A stretch of DNA of 64,000 bases. Origin: Gnetum montanum. Lineage: Eukaryota; Streptophyta; Gnetopsida; Gnetales; Gnetaceae. Under the pieces are notes generated by a model. The model was not told the DNA's origin and ran no database searches. It worked only from the letters and a program-made list of their open reading frames with translations. This document shows positions 43,901 through 56,405 of the stretch, piece after piece. The stretch spans positions 988,009 to 1,052,008 of the forward strand of contig MNCI01033474.1 of the NCBI GenBank assembly GCA_015680685.1, in the 5' to 3' direction. Made by a program: the position numbers and the translations under genes. The stretch's first letter is position 1, and the number at the start of each line of letters is the position of its first letter.

Positions 43901-46900
43901 TTAGAAAAATAACCAAGTCTTAATTCCCATGCATTCACATTGGGGATACCATGCCTAGTATGGATACATGCCTACCACTATATAAAACCATTAAAACATA
44001 GCTGCTTATTATTTTTTAATAACTCAAAACCTACCTTTTTTCAACCCCATGCTTCCAAAAGGGATGGGACATGGATAAATCTAGGCAATTCAAGTTTCAA
44101 CACTGGGGAAATAATTCCTAGTATGGAAGAAGAGGGGTAATGTGCATTCTTAATCTCCCAACAACCATCTAGCCCAAGTTTGACCTAGAACCCCTCTAAG
44201 CATCTCTGGTAGCCCCAAAGCCTCACCAAACCTAGTTCAAACTAGTCAAAACTAGTCAAAAACTTTGGATTTGGTGTTTTCATGCTAAGGAAGGCTTCAT
44301 CCATACTAATAATCTCATCCCTAATGTGGATGGGTAGGGGAAGCTGAAAATGACCTAAACTGACTATCTAATAACCATTTCTTAAAGCCTGGTGATACCT
44401 AAAACCTACTAGAACACTCTAGAGTATCCAAATGCCTCAAAAGTAGTCAAATATGGTACAAAATGGCCACCCATTTCTCATCCATGCTAGGGCCGTCATG
44501 CCCAATGTGAAAAAAGGGGAAAGACTGCATGAGATACTTAGAAGCCTTCAAACTACTGGATCTTGACATCTAGTATTGACTGCTGACATTGGTAATCTTG
44601 AAGACTAACATGCATGGTCGATTAGGTGTTGAACTAGCATAGATCTAAATTTCAAGGTTCTTCCACTCTAGGGAAGATATTTTTCATGCTTCCCAATGTG
44701 GAAACAAGGATGATTGAGCTAGGAAGACTAGTGGGGGGGTTCCAAAAGCAACAAAATAATAGTAGATTATCTCATACTAACACTAGAACCTTCATAGCCT
44801 TTTCAGAAGCCACTAGAATGCCAAGAATTAGAAAAAATAAATCCCCTTAGGTTCTTCCATGCTAGGGAGGACCCCCTCGATGCTAAGAATCCCACTCTTA
44901 GTGTGGATGGAAGGGGAGAAGCCAAAACTATTATAATTTTCATGCAAGTCAACTTCCAAAGATAATCTAGACCTTCTAGAAGTCAACAGACTTGCAAAAG
45001 TTACTTGAAATGATCAAAACTTGCATCCTCTTAGTTTTCCATGTTGACGAGGATTCCATCCATGATCCACATCCTAGCCCTAGTGTGGGTGGAGAGGAAA
45101 AACCTAAAAACCCTCTTACAACCTTCAAAAAAATTAGGTTTTGATCCTAGAAGTTGATAGTCAACACCAACAATCCTATGGACAATCATGCATAGTCACA
45201 ACTATCAAAAATAGTTTCAAAGCAAAGTCCCTTGGTCCCTCCACACTGGGATCCATCTCTCTCATGTAGGTTAGTGTGGAAGAAAAAGGGAAACTTTGTG
45301 GTAACACTAAAATAACCTGGAAAGACCTTAAACAAATGCAAAAAATCTCTCTATGTGTTCTTAGACCTTGCCTAATCATCCTATAACCCTCATACTCTCT
45401 AAAATTAATCATAAATAACAAAAAAATCATTCCCTCTAATTTTCCACATTGATCATGAAATCCTAAATGTGGAAAAATGAGGGAAATCTCAAAAACTACC
45501 TAATAACCCTTGAAATGACCAAATTTTGACATCAGGTATTAACAATCAACACTAGCAACCTTAGAAGCCCAAATTCATATTTAGAAATGCTTAGAATTAG
45601 CAAAAATTAGGGTTCCTACACACTGAGGGCTCCCTCTTCCATACTAGCCAACATGGAAGAAAGGGAAAAAATTTTGGAGACTACAAAATAGCCTTATAAC
45701 ATCTCAGAGAACATCCTACAACCATACATGAGCCCTAAGACTAGTTTCATGCCTTATCAAGCCCTTAAACCCTACAAAAGTGATCATTGAAAGCCAAAAA
45801 GTTACTCTCCCTAGTATTCCATGTTGAGCATACTATTCCCAAAGTGAAAAAAGGGAAAATCTCACAAACCATCCAGGAATCCTCCAAATTGACCAGTTTT
45901 GACCTCAAATCCTAATTCTTGACCCTAATGATCCTAGAAGCATATATGCACTATTTATTAAGGTCAAAACTAGCATAGATCTAGGATTTATGGTTCTTCC
46001 ATGTTGGGGATTCCTTCCTCCACACTACCCAACATGAAGACTAAGAAAGGGACTCATTTAGGGCTCATAAATACCTCAAAAAAACACTAAATAACCTTAC
46101 ATGCACTCAAGAACCCTACCAACATCCTCTGGAGTCTTCAAACCTTGAAAAATTGATTTTAATTGCCAAAAAAGTGGTTGCTCCTAGTCTTCCATTCTAA
46201 GAACCTTATTCATAGCATAGAAAAAAAGGGAAAATCTCAAAAAATACTTAAAAGTACACAAAACTACCAAATTTTGAAATGAAACCCTAGCCCTTGATCC
46301 TAGTGACTCCAAAAGTTAACATGCATAGTCAATTGTGACTTGAACCAATCTAGATATAGGATTTCTATTTCATCCATGTTGGAGGATGTCCCTTCTATGC
46401 TAGTAGCTTGGAAACAGGGGGAAAGCTACTTTTCCACTTTTAATAACAAGACGACACTCCTGGAAGCCAAAGATCTATGCCGAAGAAGCCTAGGACCTTG
46501 TAGCCTTGAGATTTTTCTCATTTCAGCTTAGTTTGACCTTCAAAACACATTCCCCAAATCTTCCATGCTAGATAAACTTTCTCAATGTGGAAACAATGGG
46601 AAACATACTTAAGTACCTTTGAGTGACCTCCAAACATGCTCAAAATTAGCCAAAAACTTGCAAAATCATGATTTACAACACTAGGGGCCTAGGAACCTAG
46701 TCAAAGTTCTTCCTAACCATATTAAATCCATAAAAAAATGTCCCCCACCCCCCCATATTCAAACACTAGGGATACTATACCCAACATGAAAAGAATGGGT
46801 GGAATCCATTTTAGCATGTTTTAACACTCAAAACTAGCTCTAATGGCCTCAAAATGATGCTAGAGTCTGCACAACTTCTAAATCTAGGTTCTAGCTAACT

Positions 46901-47215
46901 ATTTGACCTTTTTTTTGCTTGTATTTTGATTCTTCACACTAAACCCCCTCTCTTCCATGCTAGCCAACATGGAAACAAGGGGAAAAGGCTGCAAAACCTA
47001 CTTTTTAGCTTTTACAAACCTCTAGAGTGCCCAATTTCAATAGATTTGGCACTACATTGTCTTAGGAAGGTTCCGAAACCTTAATTTTGGACCTTTGAAT
47101 GCTCCAACACCTACTTCCCTTAGTTTCCATGCTAAGGGTCCCTTCTTCCATGCTAGCCAACATGGAAACAAAGGGGGCCCCCATGTGGAAGCCACAAAAC
47201 TCCTAATTTCTAGGT
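43900..47215 (+). repeat. Degenerate tandem array with period near 190 bp in element A
   Basis: A two-part landmark, TTCCATGCTAGGGA followed 15-40 bases later by CCAATGTGGAAACAAGGGGAAA, recurs near 44480, 44670, 44850, 45040, 45230, 45430, 45615, 45815, 45990, 46180, 46370, 46555, 46750, 46930 and 47120, with earlier traces near 43940, 44100 and 44280. Spacing is 175-200 bases throughout. Copies are heavily diverged. The array occupies the region between the antisense gene and RT, inside the predicted PR-RT intron. Confidence 0.75.
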
Positions 47216-47939
47216 CCAAATAGCCTTGATTAATGCCAAAACTCACCTAACAACCTTGTAACCTAAAACAATTACCTACTAAAGCATAAAACTAGAAAAC
47301 CTAATCCTATTTTACCCATATAAGCCAAATTTCACCATATGTAGCATGTTTTGCTTGATTTTTTCCTTATTACATGATGCTTTAACATGTTTTGGCCTTG
47401 TGTTATATTGTCAACCTTGTTGACCTTATTGTGGCCTTTCTGTAGCCTTATATTTTCTTTATTTTTTTTATTATAGCCTTATTTTCTTCTATTTTTCCTT
47501 TGATTGGAATCAAATAGTGGGGTTTGGCCTTCTCTAACCACCATTTGGCATCATGTGACCATGGCTTGCTAAGGCCTTAAACTGGCATTATAGTCCACCA
47601 AGACTCTAAACTGATATCATGGCCCCATAAGGCCTAAAACCAGAAAAATTATGATTCTTGTTGATAATTTTTAGCATTATTTCTTATACATTACTTTTTT
47701 TAACCTTGGGTTAACCTTTATTTGGCCCTTATTGCACTTTGTTTACTTGTTTTCACCCTATTTATGACCTTGGATGACCTTGTTTGCATTAGATCTACAT
47801 GTGTTTGCATAATTTTATAACATTTTAGCATTGTTTATTCATTCTTTACCCAAGTGCCACTTAATATGCTTTTTGTTGATATTCAAGATCAATGTATGAG
47901 GACTTGAAAGTAAATTAGTTTACCTTTGTATCTACATGA
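47216..47939 (+). repeat. Spacer before RT of element A with 'taaactggca' repeats
   Basis: Mostly T-rich and gene-free. At 47560-47650 three units of 'taaggccttaaactggcat' type mark the RT side of the antisense gene, as at 21955-22060 in element C. Confidence 0.55.
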
Positions 47940-49747
47940 ACCTCATAATGATGTCGAATGGTGCATCGACCCTGATTGCCTAGATCTTGAGCCTAATAGT
48001 CTTATAGACCACATAGCCTCAATAGAGTAACCTCTAGAATGGTCTAGAAACCTAGTCAAAACCCTTGACTTAGAGATGGATAGCATAATCGAGGACTCTC
48101 TAGTTGAGGTTCCTATCACAACACACAATGGTGAGAAGAAAACCCTTAAGCTAAGTTCCTCAATGGAACCTCAACAAGCATAAGACATCACCAAGGTCCT
48201 ACAAAGCAACATTAAGGTCTTTTCCTAGTCATATAAATACATGCCAATCCTAGACCCATGTTTAGTCCAACACAACATCATACTGAACCCTAGTGTTAGA
48301 CTAGTTAAGTAGAAAGTGCACAAAATTAGACATGATTTGACCTTAGTACTTCAAAATGAGATCTCAAAGCTCTACCAAGCTAATTTCATTAAGGCTATCA
48401 ACTACATGGAATGGATGTCCAACATAGTTTTAGCCCACAAGAAAAATGGGAGTATCTATATTTGCATTGATTTTCAAGACCTAAATAAAGTGACTATCAA
48501 AGATAACTTCCCTCTACCTAGTGTTGATTAACGTATCGATACTAAAGTTGGACATGCCTTGGTGTCCTTTATGGATGGATTCTTGGGATATAACCAAATT
48601 AGGATCAACCCAAAGCACTAACTTAGCATGACCTTTATGACCTCATGGGGTGCTTTTTGCAATCCTATGAATCCATTTGGCCTTAAGAATGTCAAAGAAA
48701 CCTATCAACAAGTCATGACCTATATATTTAGCAATTACATGTTAGGCTTGCTCAATGATTACATAGATGATATATCCATTAAGTCCAAAGTAGTCAATGA
48801 CCATGCTAATGACCTAGACATTGTGCTTAAACAATGCCTCAAATATGATCTTAGGCTTAATCCCAAGAAATGCATCTTTGGTGTTAAGATTGATAAGATG
48901 CTTGGCTTTGTAGTCTTTAAAGCAGGGATACATGTCAATCCTAATAAGCTTAAGGCCATATCAAAATTATTAGCACCTATCAATCTTAAGGTTCTTTGGA
49001 GATTACAAGGCATATTATAGTTTATTCATAGGTTTATCACTAGGCTTATGGATAAATTATAGTCCATGCAACACTTTCTTAAGAAAGGAGTTCACTATGA
49101 GTGGATAGCTAAATGCCAATAGGCCTTTAAAAACCTTAAGCAAGAGTTGGCACAACCATCAATAGTTTATCCTTCATAAGAAGGTATATCATTCTACATT
49201 TACCTTGCCATCTCTAACACATCCATTTCTTCTCTAGTCTATTAGAAGTGTGATGAGAAAGTTGAGATGCCAGTGTACTATCTTAGCCATGCATAGTTAC
49301 CCACAATACCCAATACACCAAAGTGGAGAAGGATTATCTAGCATTACTCTTCTCCTTGAAGAAGTGAAGACACTACCCCTTTAGAAGCCAAGTCAACTTC
49401 ATTTACAAGGACAACATACTCATAGCCATAACAACCAACATTTACAAAAGTAGTCATATAGCCTAATGAAAATCCATAACCATGGAGTTTGACCCTTATT
49501 ACATCTCTTAGTCCTCAACGAAATGTCAAGCTATAGTCATACAACTCACAATTTCACTAGTTGATGATCAAGCAACCATTGATCTTGAGTTCCCTAATGA
49601 GCATATTAATGTAGTTAGCCAGGTGCCTGAGGATTATGAGGTGGTCATGCACTTTGATGGAGCCTCAACTACCCATGGGGTTAATGCCACTACCATCATA
49701 ACATTCCCATCTAGTGAAATCTGACTCTTCACCTATAGTTTTGAGTT
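47940..49747 (+). pseudogene. Element A pol: RT, RNase H, truncated second RNase H
   Basis: RT is clearest at 48316-49020: KKNGSIYICIDFQDLNKVTI, DNFPLPSVD, TFMTSWGAFCNPM, PFGLKNVKETYQQ, LNDYIDDISIKSK (YMDD changed to YIDD) and NPKKCIFGVK. RNase H remnants run to about 49480 (SFYIYLAISNTSISSL, VYYLSHA). The second RNase H begins EVVMHFDGASTTHG (about 49640) and breaks off near 49747, where LTR-type sequence starts. Integrase is absent. Stops are frequent, mainly TAG. Confidence 0.8.
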
Positions 49748-50191
49748 CTCATGTATAAGGTTTTTATATCATTGGCATGTTGATGGTTGTATATGATTGG
49801 ACTCATAATGCATATGCAACTCAGTTGGTGGTACATGTATAAGGTTTCTATACCATTGGCATGTGACACATCGCTTAACCTTCTATAGGCAATCATTACC
49901 TCATTTTGCATTTCATAAGTCCCTGGTTGATTTGGGAAACAATAAAAGTTCTGGGTTTTGTGTGAAAAATATATTCATTTATTTTTTTTTGCATTATTCA
50001 AATCTATTATTAGTTTTAGCATTCTATTTTTATTACCCTGGTTTGCAATTTGTAGGTCCCTAATTGATCTACGAGACCAGCCAGGGTGCCCCAAATCCCA
50101 TTTTTTCTGGAGGCCCTAGGAATTCATGGGTTGAGGACTACTATATCAAATTCATCAATCTTTCTAGAAATTGACTTTTTTGGTTGCAACA
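49748..50191 (+). repeat. 3' LTR of element A
   Basis: The part from about 49940 matches the window start. The left end is uncertain. A direct repeat of about 31 bases (CATGTATAAGG.TT.TATA..ATTGGCATGT) occurs at 49750-49780 and 49833-49864 and may be LTR or junction sequence. The right end is placed at 50191 (TTGCAACA), where similarity to the 5' LTR ends. Confidence 0.65.
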
Positions 50192-51687
50192 TCCACATTC
50201 CAATGATGAAAATTAATAATATTTTCTTATTCACTATTCTACATCACTATAGAAACCTTCAACTATATGTTTGAATGAGGTTTTGATAGTAAGATATTTC
50301 AACTTCCTCATTTCCTATCTTCACTAGCAATCTCCAATGATATCTCCAAAAATTTCTTAATATTTCTCAATATTCACTATGCTATATTAGCCTCTAGAGA
50401 AAACATTAATTTAGATAACAATGTCGATAGATTTCAATGATATTGGTAAGTTGCAACTTTATTTCAAGCTTTCCCACATACTCCAACAATAGTTATTTTT
50501 CTTAACTTTCAAGAGCTATATGATACATATCTTCAAAACATAAAAATACAAACATCTAAATGATAATGAAGGGATGAAGAAACAACAAAGACAAAGTTTG
50601 GAAATTGCCCAAATCTTAACATCTTTCACTTTGTTAAGGACTTTAACATGTATTTTTATTTGATATCATGAAAAAACCATATTAATTGATGATCATTTCT
50701 TATTTCTTTAACCAATTCCATCATGTTGTGGTAATTCATTTAAGATAGAAAGAGAAAAATTTCAAGTAAATCTAAGTGGTCAAATTTCATATGTCAAAAT
50801 AGTTCTTCATATTATCTACTCAATCTTTAGCCTTAACACTTGTTCTAAGGGCTCCATCATAGTGGTTTATTTTTACTTTTTTGATATGAACTTGAGTAAA
50901 TAATTCTAGTCCTTCAGGAAGTATTTTCATCATCTTGGTTATTTTTTTCTAAGAGGATAGATCTTGAGGTTGATCATGAAATTGATGTTTATTATGAAAT
51001 TTGGATAGTCAATGGATTAATTATTTAATCTATTTTATATAGAATCCATCTTTCCCTAAAGTTCATACCATCTTCCATTAGAACTACTTGATAAATTCCT
51101 AAGATCATTTGATATATCTTGCATATACTTTCCAAGCCCTTAATTTACCTTATGGAGTTCCTATTGGATGCCTATAATTTCACTAGTTTTATACTCCAAG
51201 ATATCAATTTATTCATGAACTCATGATCCATGATTCTTTGATTAAATCTTTAGACTACATGCATGTGTGGATAAACGAGACAAGACAATAATACTTTCTA
51301 AGAAAAGGAACTTTTTAATAGTGACTTAATCAATTAGATGATTAAGAGGGAAAATTTAGAATCAAGTAAATGAATCTTACTCATTTAATAATAAAACTAA
51401 TACTCAAGTTATATTCAAAAGGTTAAAATCAACTAGAAATAACTATTTAGTTATTAGAAATGAATTTCTAGTTTGATATCTACAAAGTTAAAAATTTAAG
51501 GCTATTAGCACAATTTAAAAGAAGGCTTCAAAAGCTAGGTTTGTAGGTCCACATATGTCCAATTTAACTTTGCCATGATATATAGAAGAAAAAAATTTAT
51601 TAGAAATAACTATTCACTTATCTAAAAAAAGGCTTTCTAGTTCAAAAATTATAGTCAATTTTTTTATATAATTTAAGATATTATTTT
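50192..51687. other. AT-rich stretch without recognisable gene
   Basis: No coding signal and no clear repeat partner in the window. This would be the first sequence outside element A on the right, or an older worn insertion. Confidence 0.4.
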
Positions 51688-51812
51688 TAGATGTAAAATG
51701 AAACTTCCTAAGAGGTCATCCATCCTTGTACTACCCTAGCATGAGTGCATAAATTTCTAATATGTATAAACTCATTGATAAGCAATGAGTGCTTCATATA
51801 ATGAATCATATG
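51688..51812 (-). pseudogene. 5S rRNA-like fragment (possible Cassandra-type LTR remnant)
   Basis: On the reverse strand this resembles plant 5S rRNA. The best part, 51704-51740, differs at about 6 of 37 positions, including AGAGGTCATCCATCC for AGGAGGTCACCCATCC and GTACTACCCTAGC for GTACTACTCTCGC. Similarity extends leftward (TAGATGTAAAATG) and, more weakly, rightward past GAGTGCTTCA. It is too diverged to be a functional 5S gene. Cassandra elements, small LTR retroelements of plants, carry 5S sequence in their LTRs and could explain a lone copy; a plain 5S pseudogene or 5S-derived SINE is also possible. Confidence 0.5.
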
Positions 51813-51849
51813 AATCACAAGTATGTACATACAATCCAATTGAATTTTT

Positions 51850-53039
51850 GAGAATGTTGAAGTAAAAGTATCTTGGATAATTAAGCATGATGTTTTTTAT
51901 CATTATCTCTCTAATCACCACATGTGTAGCTCAATGGATATGGTTAATTCTAATCAAGGCTTAAGATGTCTTCATTTTTGGTTATTTTTATGATTAAAAC
52001 ATTTAAGATAATAAAATGATTAAAATCTAATTTCTAATTAACCTATAATCCTATGAGTGATATAAACAAGCCTAAGCATAAAACATCCATTCCCACTCTA
52101 CTATTGCATCCAAAATGTATACTAACATTGCTATGTTACTAAATTGCTCTTACTAGGCATACAAAGTATTCATTTTTGGAATTACCAAATGTTAATACTT
52201 ATGTTTGGAGTGGTTGTACTTATGTAATTACAAAGTAAAATATTAATTTTTTAAGTGCTAGAAAGTAAGATGTATCATAACATAAATTCTTAAAAATAAA
52301 GTAAACTATTCCAACTACTGAAGGGAATTAATCTTGATTTTTTTGCTACACAATGTTAAAGCATCCAAGTAAATCATGCACTCAAATAATACTCCAATTA
52401 ATTAATTCAATCCATACTTTTGTCACTTGAAGGGAATTTTGGCTAAGTATTATAAATGTAAACTATAAGAGCTTCATTACAACAATAATCATAGATACCA
52501 TAAATGTAGCTGATGTGAACATTTATATAAGCAAAAGACTAGAGTATATCTATGCATATGCATTAACATATCAAATGATGCATCAATGGGGATGCATCGA
52601 TAAGGCTACATTGACACATGCCCATTGACGTAGCCAAAGTAAGTACTCTTCATCATACCTCCATGACTAATTGAAAACCCATCCTTGAGTGAACATAAGT
52701 AGGACTAAGTTCTTTACAAAATTGGAGAGTATGAAACTAAACTACTAATTGACTAATATTTTAACAATTCTAAGTATCTTATTACAAAATATATAAGTAT
52801 TTATAATTGAGTATACCAAATTTTCATACAATATAAAAATTGAACTAGTCATTGTTTACAAAATTAGCTAGGATAGAGTCTTCAAACTATGCCCAAAGGT
52901 GGAGGTTAATCTAGCTTAGATGGTCACTACTCTTATCCTAGTCCTTCCATTGGCCTCAAATACCTTGTTGCTACTTCTAAAAATTTAAAATCATCCAACA
53001 TTACCTTTATTTTCACTTCTTCTCTTCATGAGTCATTAG
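51850..53039 (-). mobile_element. Element E: worn LTR and adjoining interior of the B/D family
   Basis: The junction 'cttcatcatacctccatgactaattgaaaac' at 52648-52680 matches the LTR/interior junction of B (1922-1950) and D (35730-35760). So a minus-oriented 3' LTR ends at 52655, with interior sequence to its right. Further left, TTAATCTTGATTT and CATCCAAGTAAATCATGCACTCAAATAA match the B LTR, and TATATAAAT at 52521-52529 may be its TATA box. The left LTR end is unclear. The GCGATATCGC palindromes have decayed beyond recognition. Confidence 0.55.
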
Positions 53040-53896
53040 TGATATTTGATGAGCTGCTTTCGGTTGGCTATGTTGATGAGGCCCCATTAATGCAGTGTCA
53101 ATTTTTGGCTATAAATACATGCTTACCAGTCACATTTATGGAATTAGAGATTTTAGTTGCAAAAAATTTCTTGCAGTTTTTCCATTTGAAAGTTAGAATT
53201 CTTCTCCCAAGTGCCCATAGCAGGAGTCATTGAGTGTACGGATCTTTATTTGAGCATTGTTAAACCTAAGCACGACATTGTGTACAGCAATAAAGACAAG
53301 CTTTCTGATAAACCTTGTAGCATTCTAGATAGATTAAATATTTTATTTATGCATTTAATTTTTTCAATTATTTGTTAAATGTTTCTAATTATTTATTAAA
53401 TGTTTTCTAGAAAATAAGTTAATGAGGCAATTAAGCAAGATAGATTACACACAAAAGTATGATCACTTCGAGTGCAACACATATTCGCTTGGTAATCCTA
53501 GTAGTGTTATTGCTTGGTATGCACTTGGTCATCCAACGGTGGATATGTGGGTTTAGGACGTGTGTGGAAAGTGGGACTAGATGCTTATGTGACGAATAGT
53601 TAGACATTAGTTAATTAGTTAAATTAAATTACTTAATCCAACCACTTTATTCCTCTTTAAGTATCAAAACCATAAAAATACAAAATGATAAAAAATCAGA
53701 TGCCTCAATTACATTTAACCATACCATTGTACATCACGAGTGTAATTGGAAAGACAACAATTTACCTTAAGGTAAAGATTCACTTCCTAGAGGACTAGTG
53801 CATCAGAAACAATAAAGTCCATAGAATTCGACTGGATCATGCATGAACACTTTTTGATTTGTAAGGTTGGATGTAGGGGTATCTCACCACTCATCA
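53040..53896 (+). repeat. 5' LTR of element F
   Basis: The 3' end (GGGGTATCTCACCACTCATCA) is the same as the element-sense end of the B and D LTRs, and 'cgcttggtaatcctagtagtg' near 53490 also matches them. The TATA box TATAAATA is at 53110-53117. The start at about 53040 (TGATATTTGATG) is a guess from the TG and the distance to the TATA box. No palindrome cluster is seen. Confidence 0.65.
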
Positions 53897-53897
53897 G

Positions 53898-53915
53898 TAG
53901 CACCATTTCCAGGGA
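53898..53915 (+). other. Primer binding site of element F
   Basis: TAGCACCATTTCCAGGGA lies one base after the LTR. It is a decayed form of TGGCGCCGTTGCCGGGGA, all but one change being a transition. Confidence 0.7.
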
Positions 53916-54040
53916 CTTTGTTTATTGAAATGTGCACTATTTGGGTTTAAGTGAATACCATTAATATTGTTGTATGAACCTCAAGGTCAATATCATTCCC
54001 ACTATACATAAAACTATAAAAGCATGCTGATATTTCTATT

Positions 54041-55423
54041 TTGTTTTGCAAAATTTCTTCTTCTTCTCACAAGCATGAAGATGTCAAACTGTCAATCCCA
54101 CAGGAGTGCACAGTGGTATATACTCATTTAGATGAGTTTATACCAAACTTCACTTCATCCTACATCAAGATGAACAACTATGATGGCGTGATATGGAAGG
54201 AAAAATCATCTTGCCCCCTAATCAATCTATGCGTAGGATGCTATTGCAAACCCTTAAGAAGTTGGACATAGTAGATATTCACAAGGAATATGTCATAGAT
54301 AGTTATGACACTCAAAAATACTATCCCACTAAAAACACAATGCAAATGAGATCAACATCAAGAGAAACTCCATGAGGCTATTATGGGAAAACATTTTACC
54401 AATTCCTTATTCCTAATAGGTCAAGATGATAATGAGGATCCTCCCTTTGAAGGTTCTTAACATGAAGATTCTCCACCACCTATTACTAGTGGCAAGGGTG
54501 TAAACTTGAACTTGCAATCCACGATTCATAAAATAGGTTTAGGAAAAAGTGACAAACAAGGTAGGGACTCAGGCAAGCATCACAATAGCAAGGAATCTAT
54601 CGATGGTGATCGTAATAAATGGAAAAGTGATGGTGAACACTGTGGTGGCGGTGGCAGTTTACCTTCCTCTTCATCCTCTTCATCTAATTCCAAACATTCC
54701 TTTTCATCTAATGGTTCTCATAGAATCCACTATCAAAATAATCATGATGAAGGTGATCAATAAGACAACAATGACTATGAAGGCCACCAATATCGAAGGG
54801 GTGGCCAAAACCATCATTGGTTTCATCAACATAGTCATGATGATGAACCTCTATTAGTGACTCAAAGTATGCTCAACATTAGAGAGGTAATTAAAATTCC
54901 AACTAGGCATGTGCAAGATAGTCAGATCAAGCATTTAAACATGAATAATATCCCAATATTTGAGGGAGGATACAACTCTAATCTACAAACACATCTACAA
55001 GCTTTCCATGATGCCTATGTCTTACAAAACATAGAAAATGAATGATAGAAACTCAAGCTTTTCCACAAGACACTAATCAAGAAAACTAAAAGTTGGTACT
55101 AGTTTTTGGAGTCAAAATCCATCCACAGATGGGATACAATGTTAGAGTTGTTTAATGAAAAATACCAGACATACTCCCAAGTGTCTAATCTAAGAAGGCA
55201 AATCCAAGGCTGGAAACAAAAAACACATAAACCCTTGGATGCCACCATGGGAAGATACTATTCGCTCTTACACCAATGCCCTAGCCATGATTATTCTCAA
55301 AAGGAACAACTTCACCACATCATAGATGGGCTCAGAGTAGAAACTAGAAGAACTCTTGGGATGTATGCCCAAGGAATATTATCTAAACTAAGAGCTCATC
55401 AAATCCAAAGGCTAATAGAGTAG
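54041..55423 (+). pseudogene. Element F gag (degenerate)
   Basis: One frame from about 54506 to 55423 with stops at 54761 (TAA), near 55044 (TGA, TAG) and 55099 (TAG). It contains a Gly/Ser-rich segment, IPIFEGGYNSNLQTHLQAFH (about 54950), the core YQTYSQVSNLRRQIQGW, HKPLDATMGRYYSLLHQCP, HIIDGLRVETRRTLGMYAQG and a Lys/Arg-rich end. The core is closely similar to gag of D. The upstream part (54041-54500) is damaged. Confidence 0.75.
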
Positions 55424-56405
55424 GTGTAGAATAGTATAATAGGGGCCCTTCAATCAAAAAATGAGAGGTCCAATTTTGTGATGAGGAGGAGTTACCACTT
55501 GATGAAGTGGTGAATAGAAAAGCCTTGCCCATCTAAAAAAATATTTCTAATATTTTTACAAAGCTTGACAAGTTATGGGACTCTTTGGATGAAAAGTTTC
55601 AAACTACTATGAAGATCTCTAAAAAATCCAAAGAGAAAAATAGTGATCGTAACTACAAAAGGTGAAAGGAAGCTAACAATGCCTAATAAAGAGGTAAGGG
55701 CTAAGCTATTGCAGAAGAGGAAGTCATGGAAACTAACTTTGATGATGAAACTAATTGTAACATCTATCAATATGAACATCCAAATGGATGTTGTCCTATG
55801 GTGTCACACTTACAAGAGTATAGGATGTATGTCTTGAATCCTTGACTAACACATAGGTAGGCACCTAGATGATTTCCTTATCCTAAAGGTAATCCAAGGT
55901 AGTTTCACCAACAACAATAGGCTTACTACATAAGTGGAACTCCTCCACAACCTTATGAGCAATACCAATGTTGGTACCAACCACAATCATGGGGAATGCC
56001 ACCACCAAGATAGTAGTACCCTTATAGGCAACCAAATTCATACAGGTACTATGTTTAGCAACCCATCTTCCCTAGAAGTTCTATAAGTCATACATCATTT
56101 CAACATAACTATTACCCTCTAGAGTACCATTGAACACATTCACCATCTACTCAAGGAGAAAACCCATATCCATATCCATATCACTCTCTACATCCATCTG
56201 CACACGTGCCTCCACCTTCAACCTAGTTACCTCCTACTTCATCCACGCAGGGTGAGATTCCTCCATAGCTACAACAAAAAATTTCTATGAGATATATACA
56301 TTCAAAATTGGCTTTCTAGCTAAGTGGTCCGAATAATTGATTAAGAAAAAGACCTTTCTTCCAACCTAGCAGTCCTCTTCAACCCTCATAATCTAGTTTG
56401 GCTGA
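55424..56405 (+). other. Gag-PR linker of element F
   Basis: Fragmentary frames rich in Pro, Tyr, Gln and Ser (about 55950-56270, with PYPYPYHSLHPSAHVPPPST), comparable to the Pro/Tyr-rich tail of element B gag. Lys-rich segment at 55600-55700. Many stops. Confidence 0.5.

Larger units (their letters stand above)
1..50191 (+). mobile_element. Element A: Tat/Ogre-like Ty3/Gypsy retrotransposon, host of three nested insertions
   Basis: The first 261 bases align with about 49940-50191, so they are the tail of a 5' LTR and the matching 3' LTR. Removing insertions B (1069-9702), C (10333-28415) and D (34899-40331) leaves about 18 kb in the order leader, gag, PR, minus-strand gene, long spacer, RT, RNase H, truncated second RNase H, 3' LTR. 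Gag, PR, antisense gene and RT are all homologous to the better preserved element C, which places A in the same Tat/Ogre-like group. Integrase is missing: the frame runs from the second RNase H straight into LTR-like sequence near 49748. The 5' LTR start and the left target duplication lie outside the window. All reading frames are broken, so this copy is dead. Confidence 0.85.

Noticed and set aside
54506-54857. Two overlapping frames in gag of F as separate proteins
   Set aside because: The frame starting at 54506 continues past a TAA into the gag core; the other frame (54549-54857, Ile/Met-rich) is its shadow.
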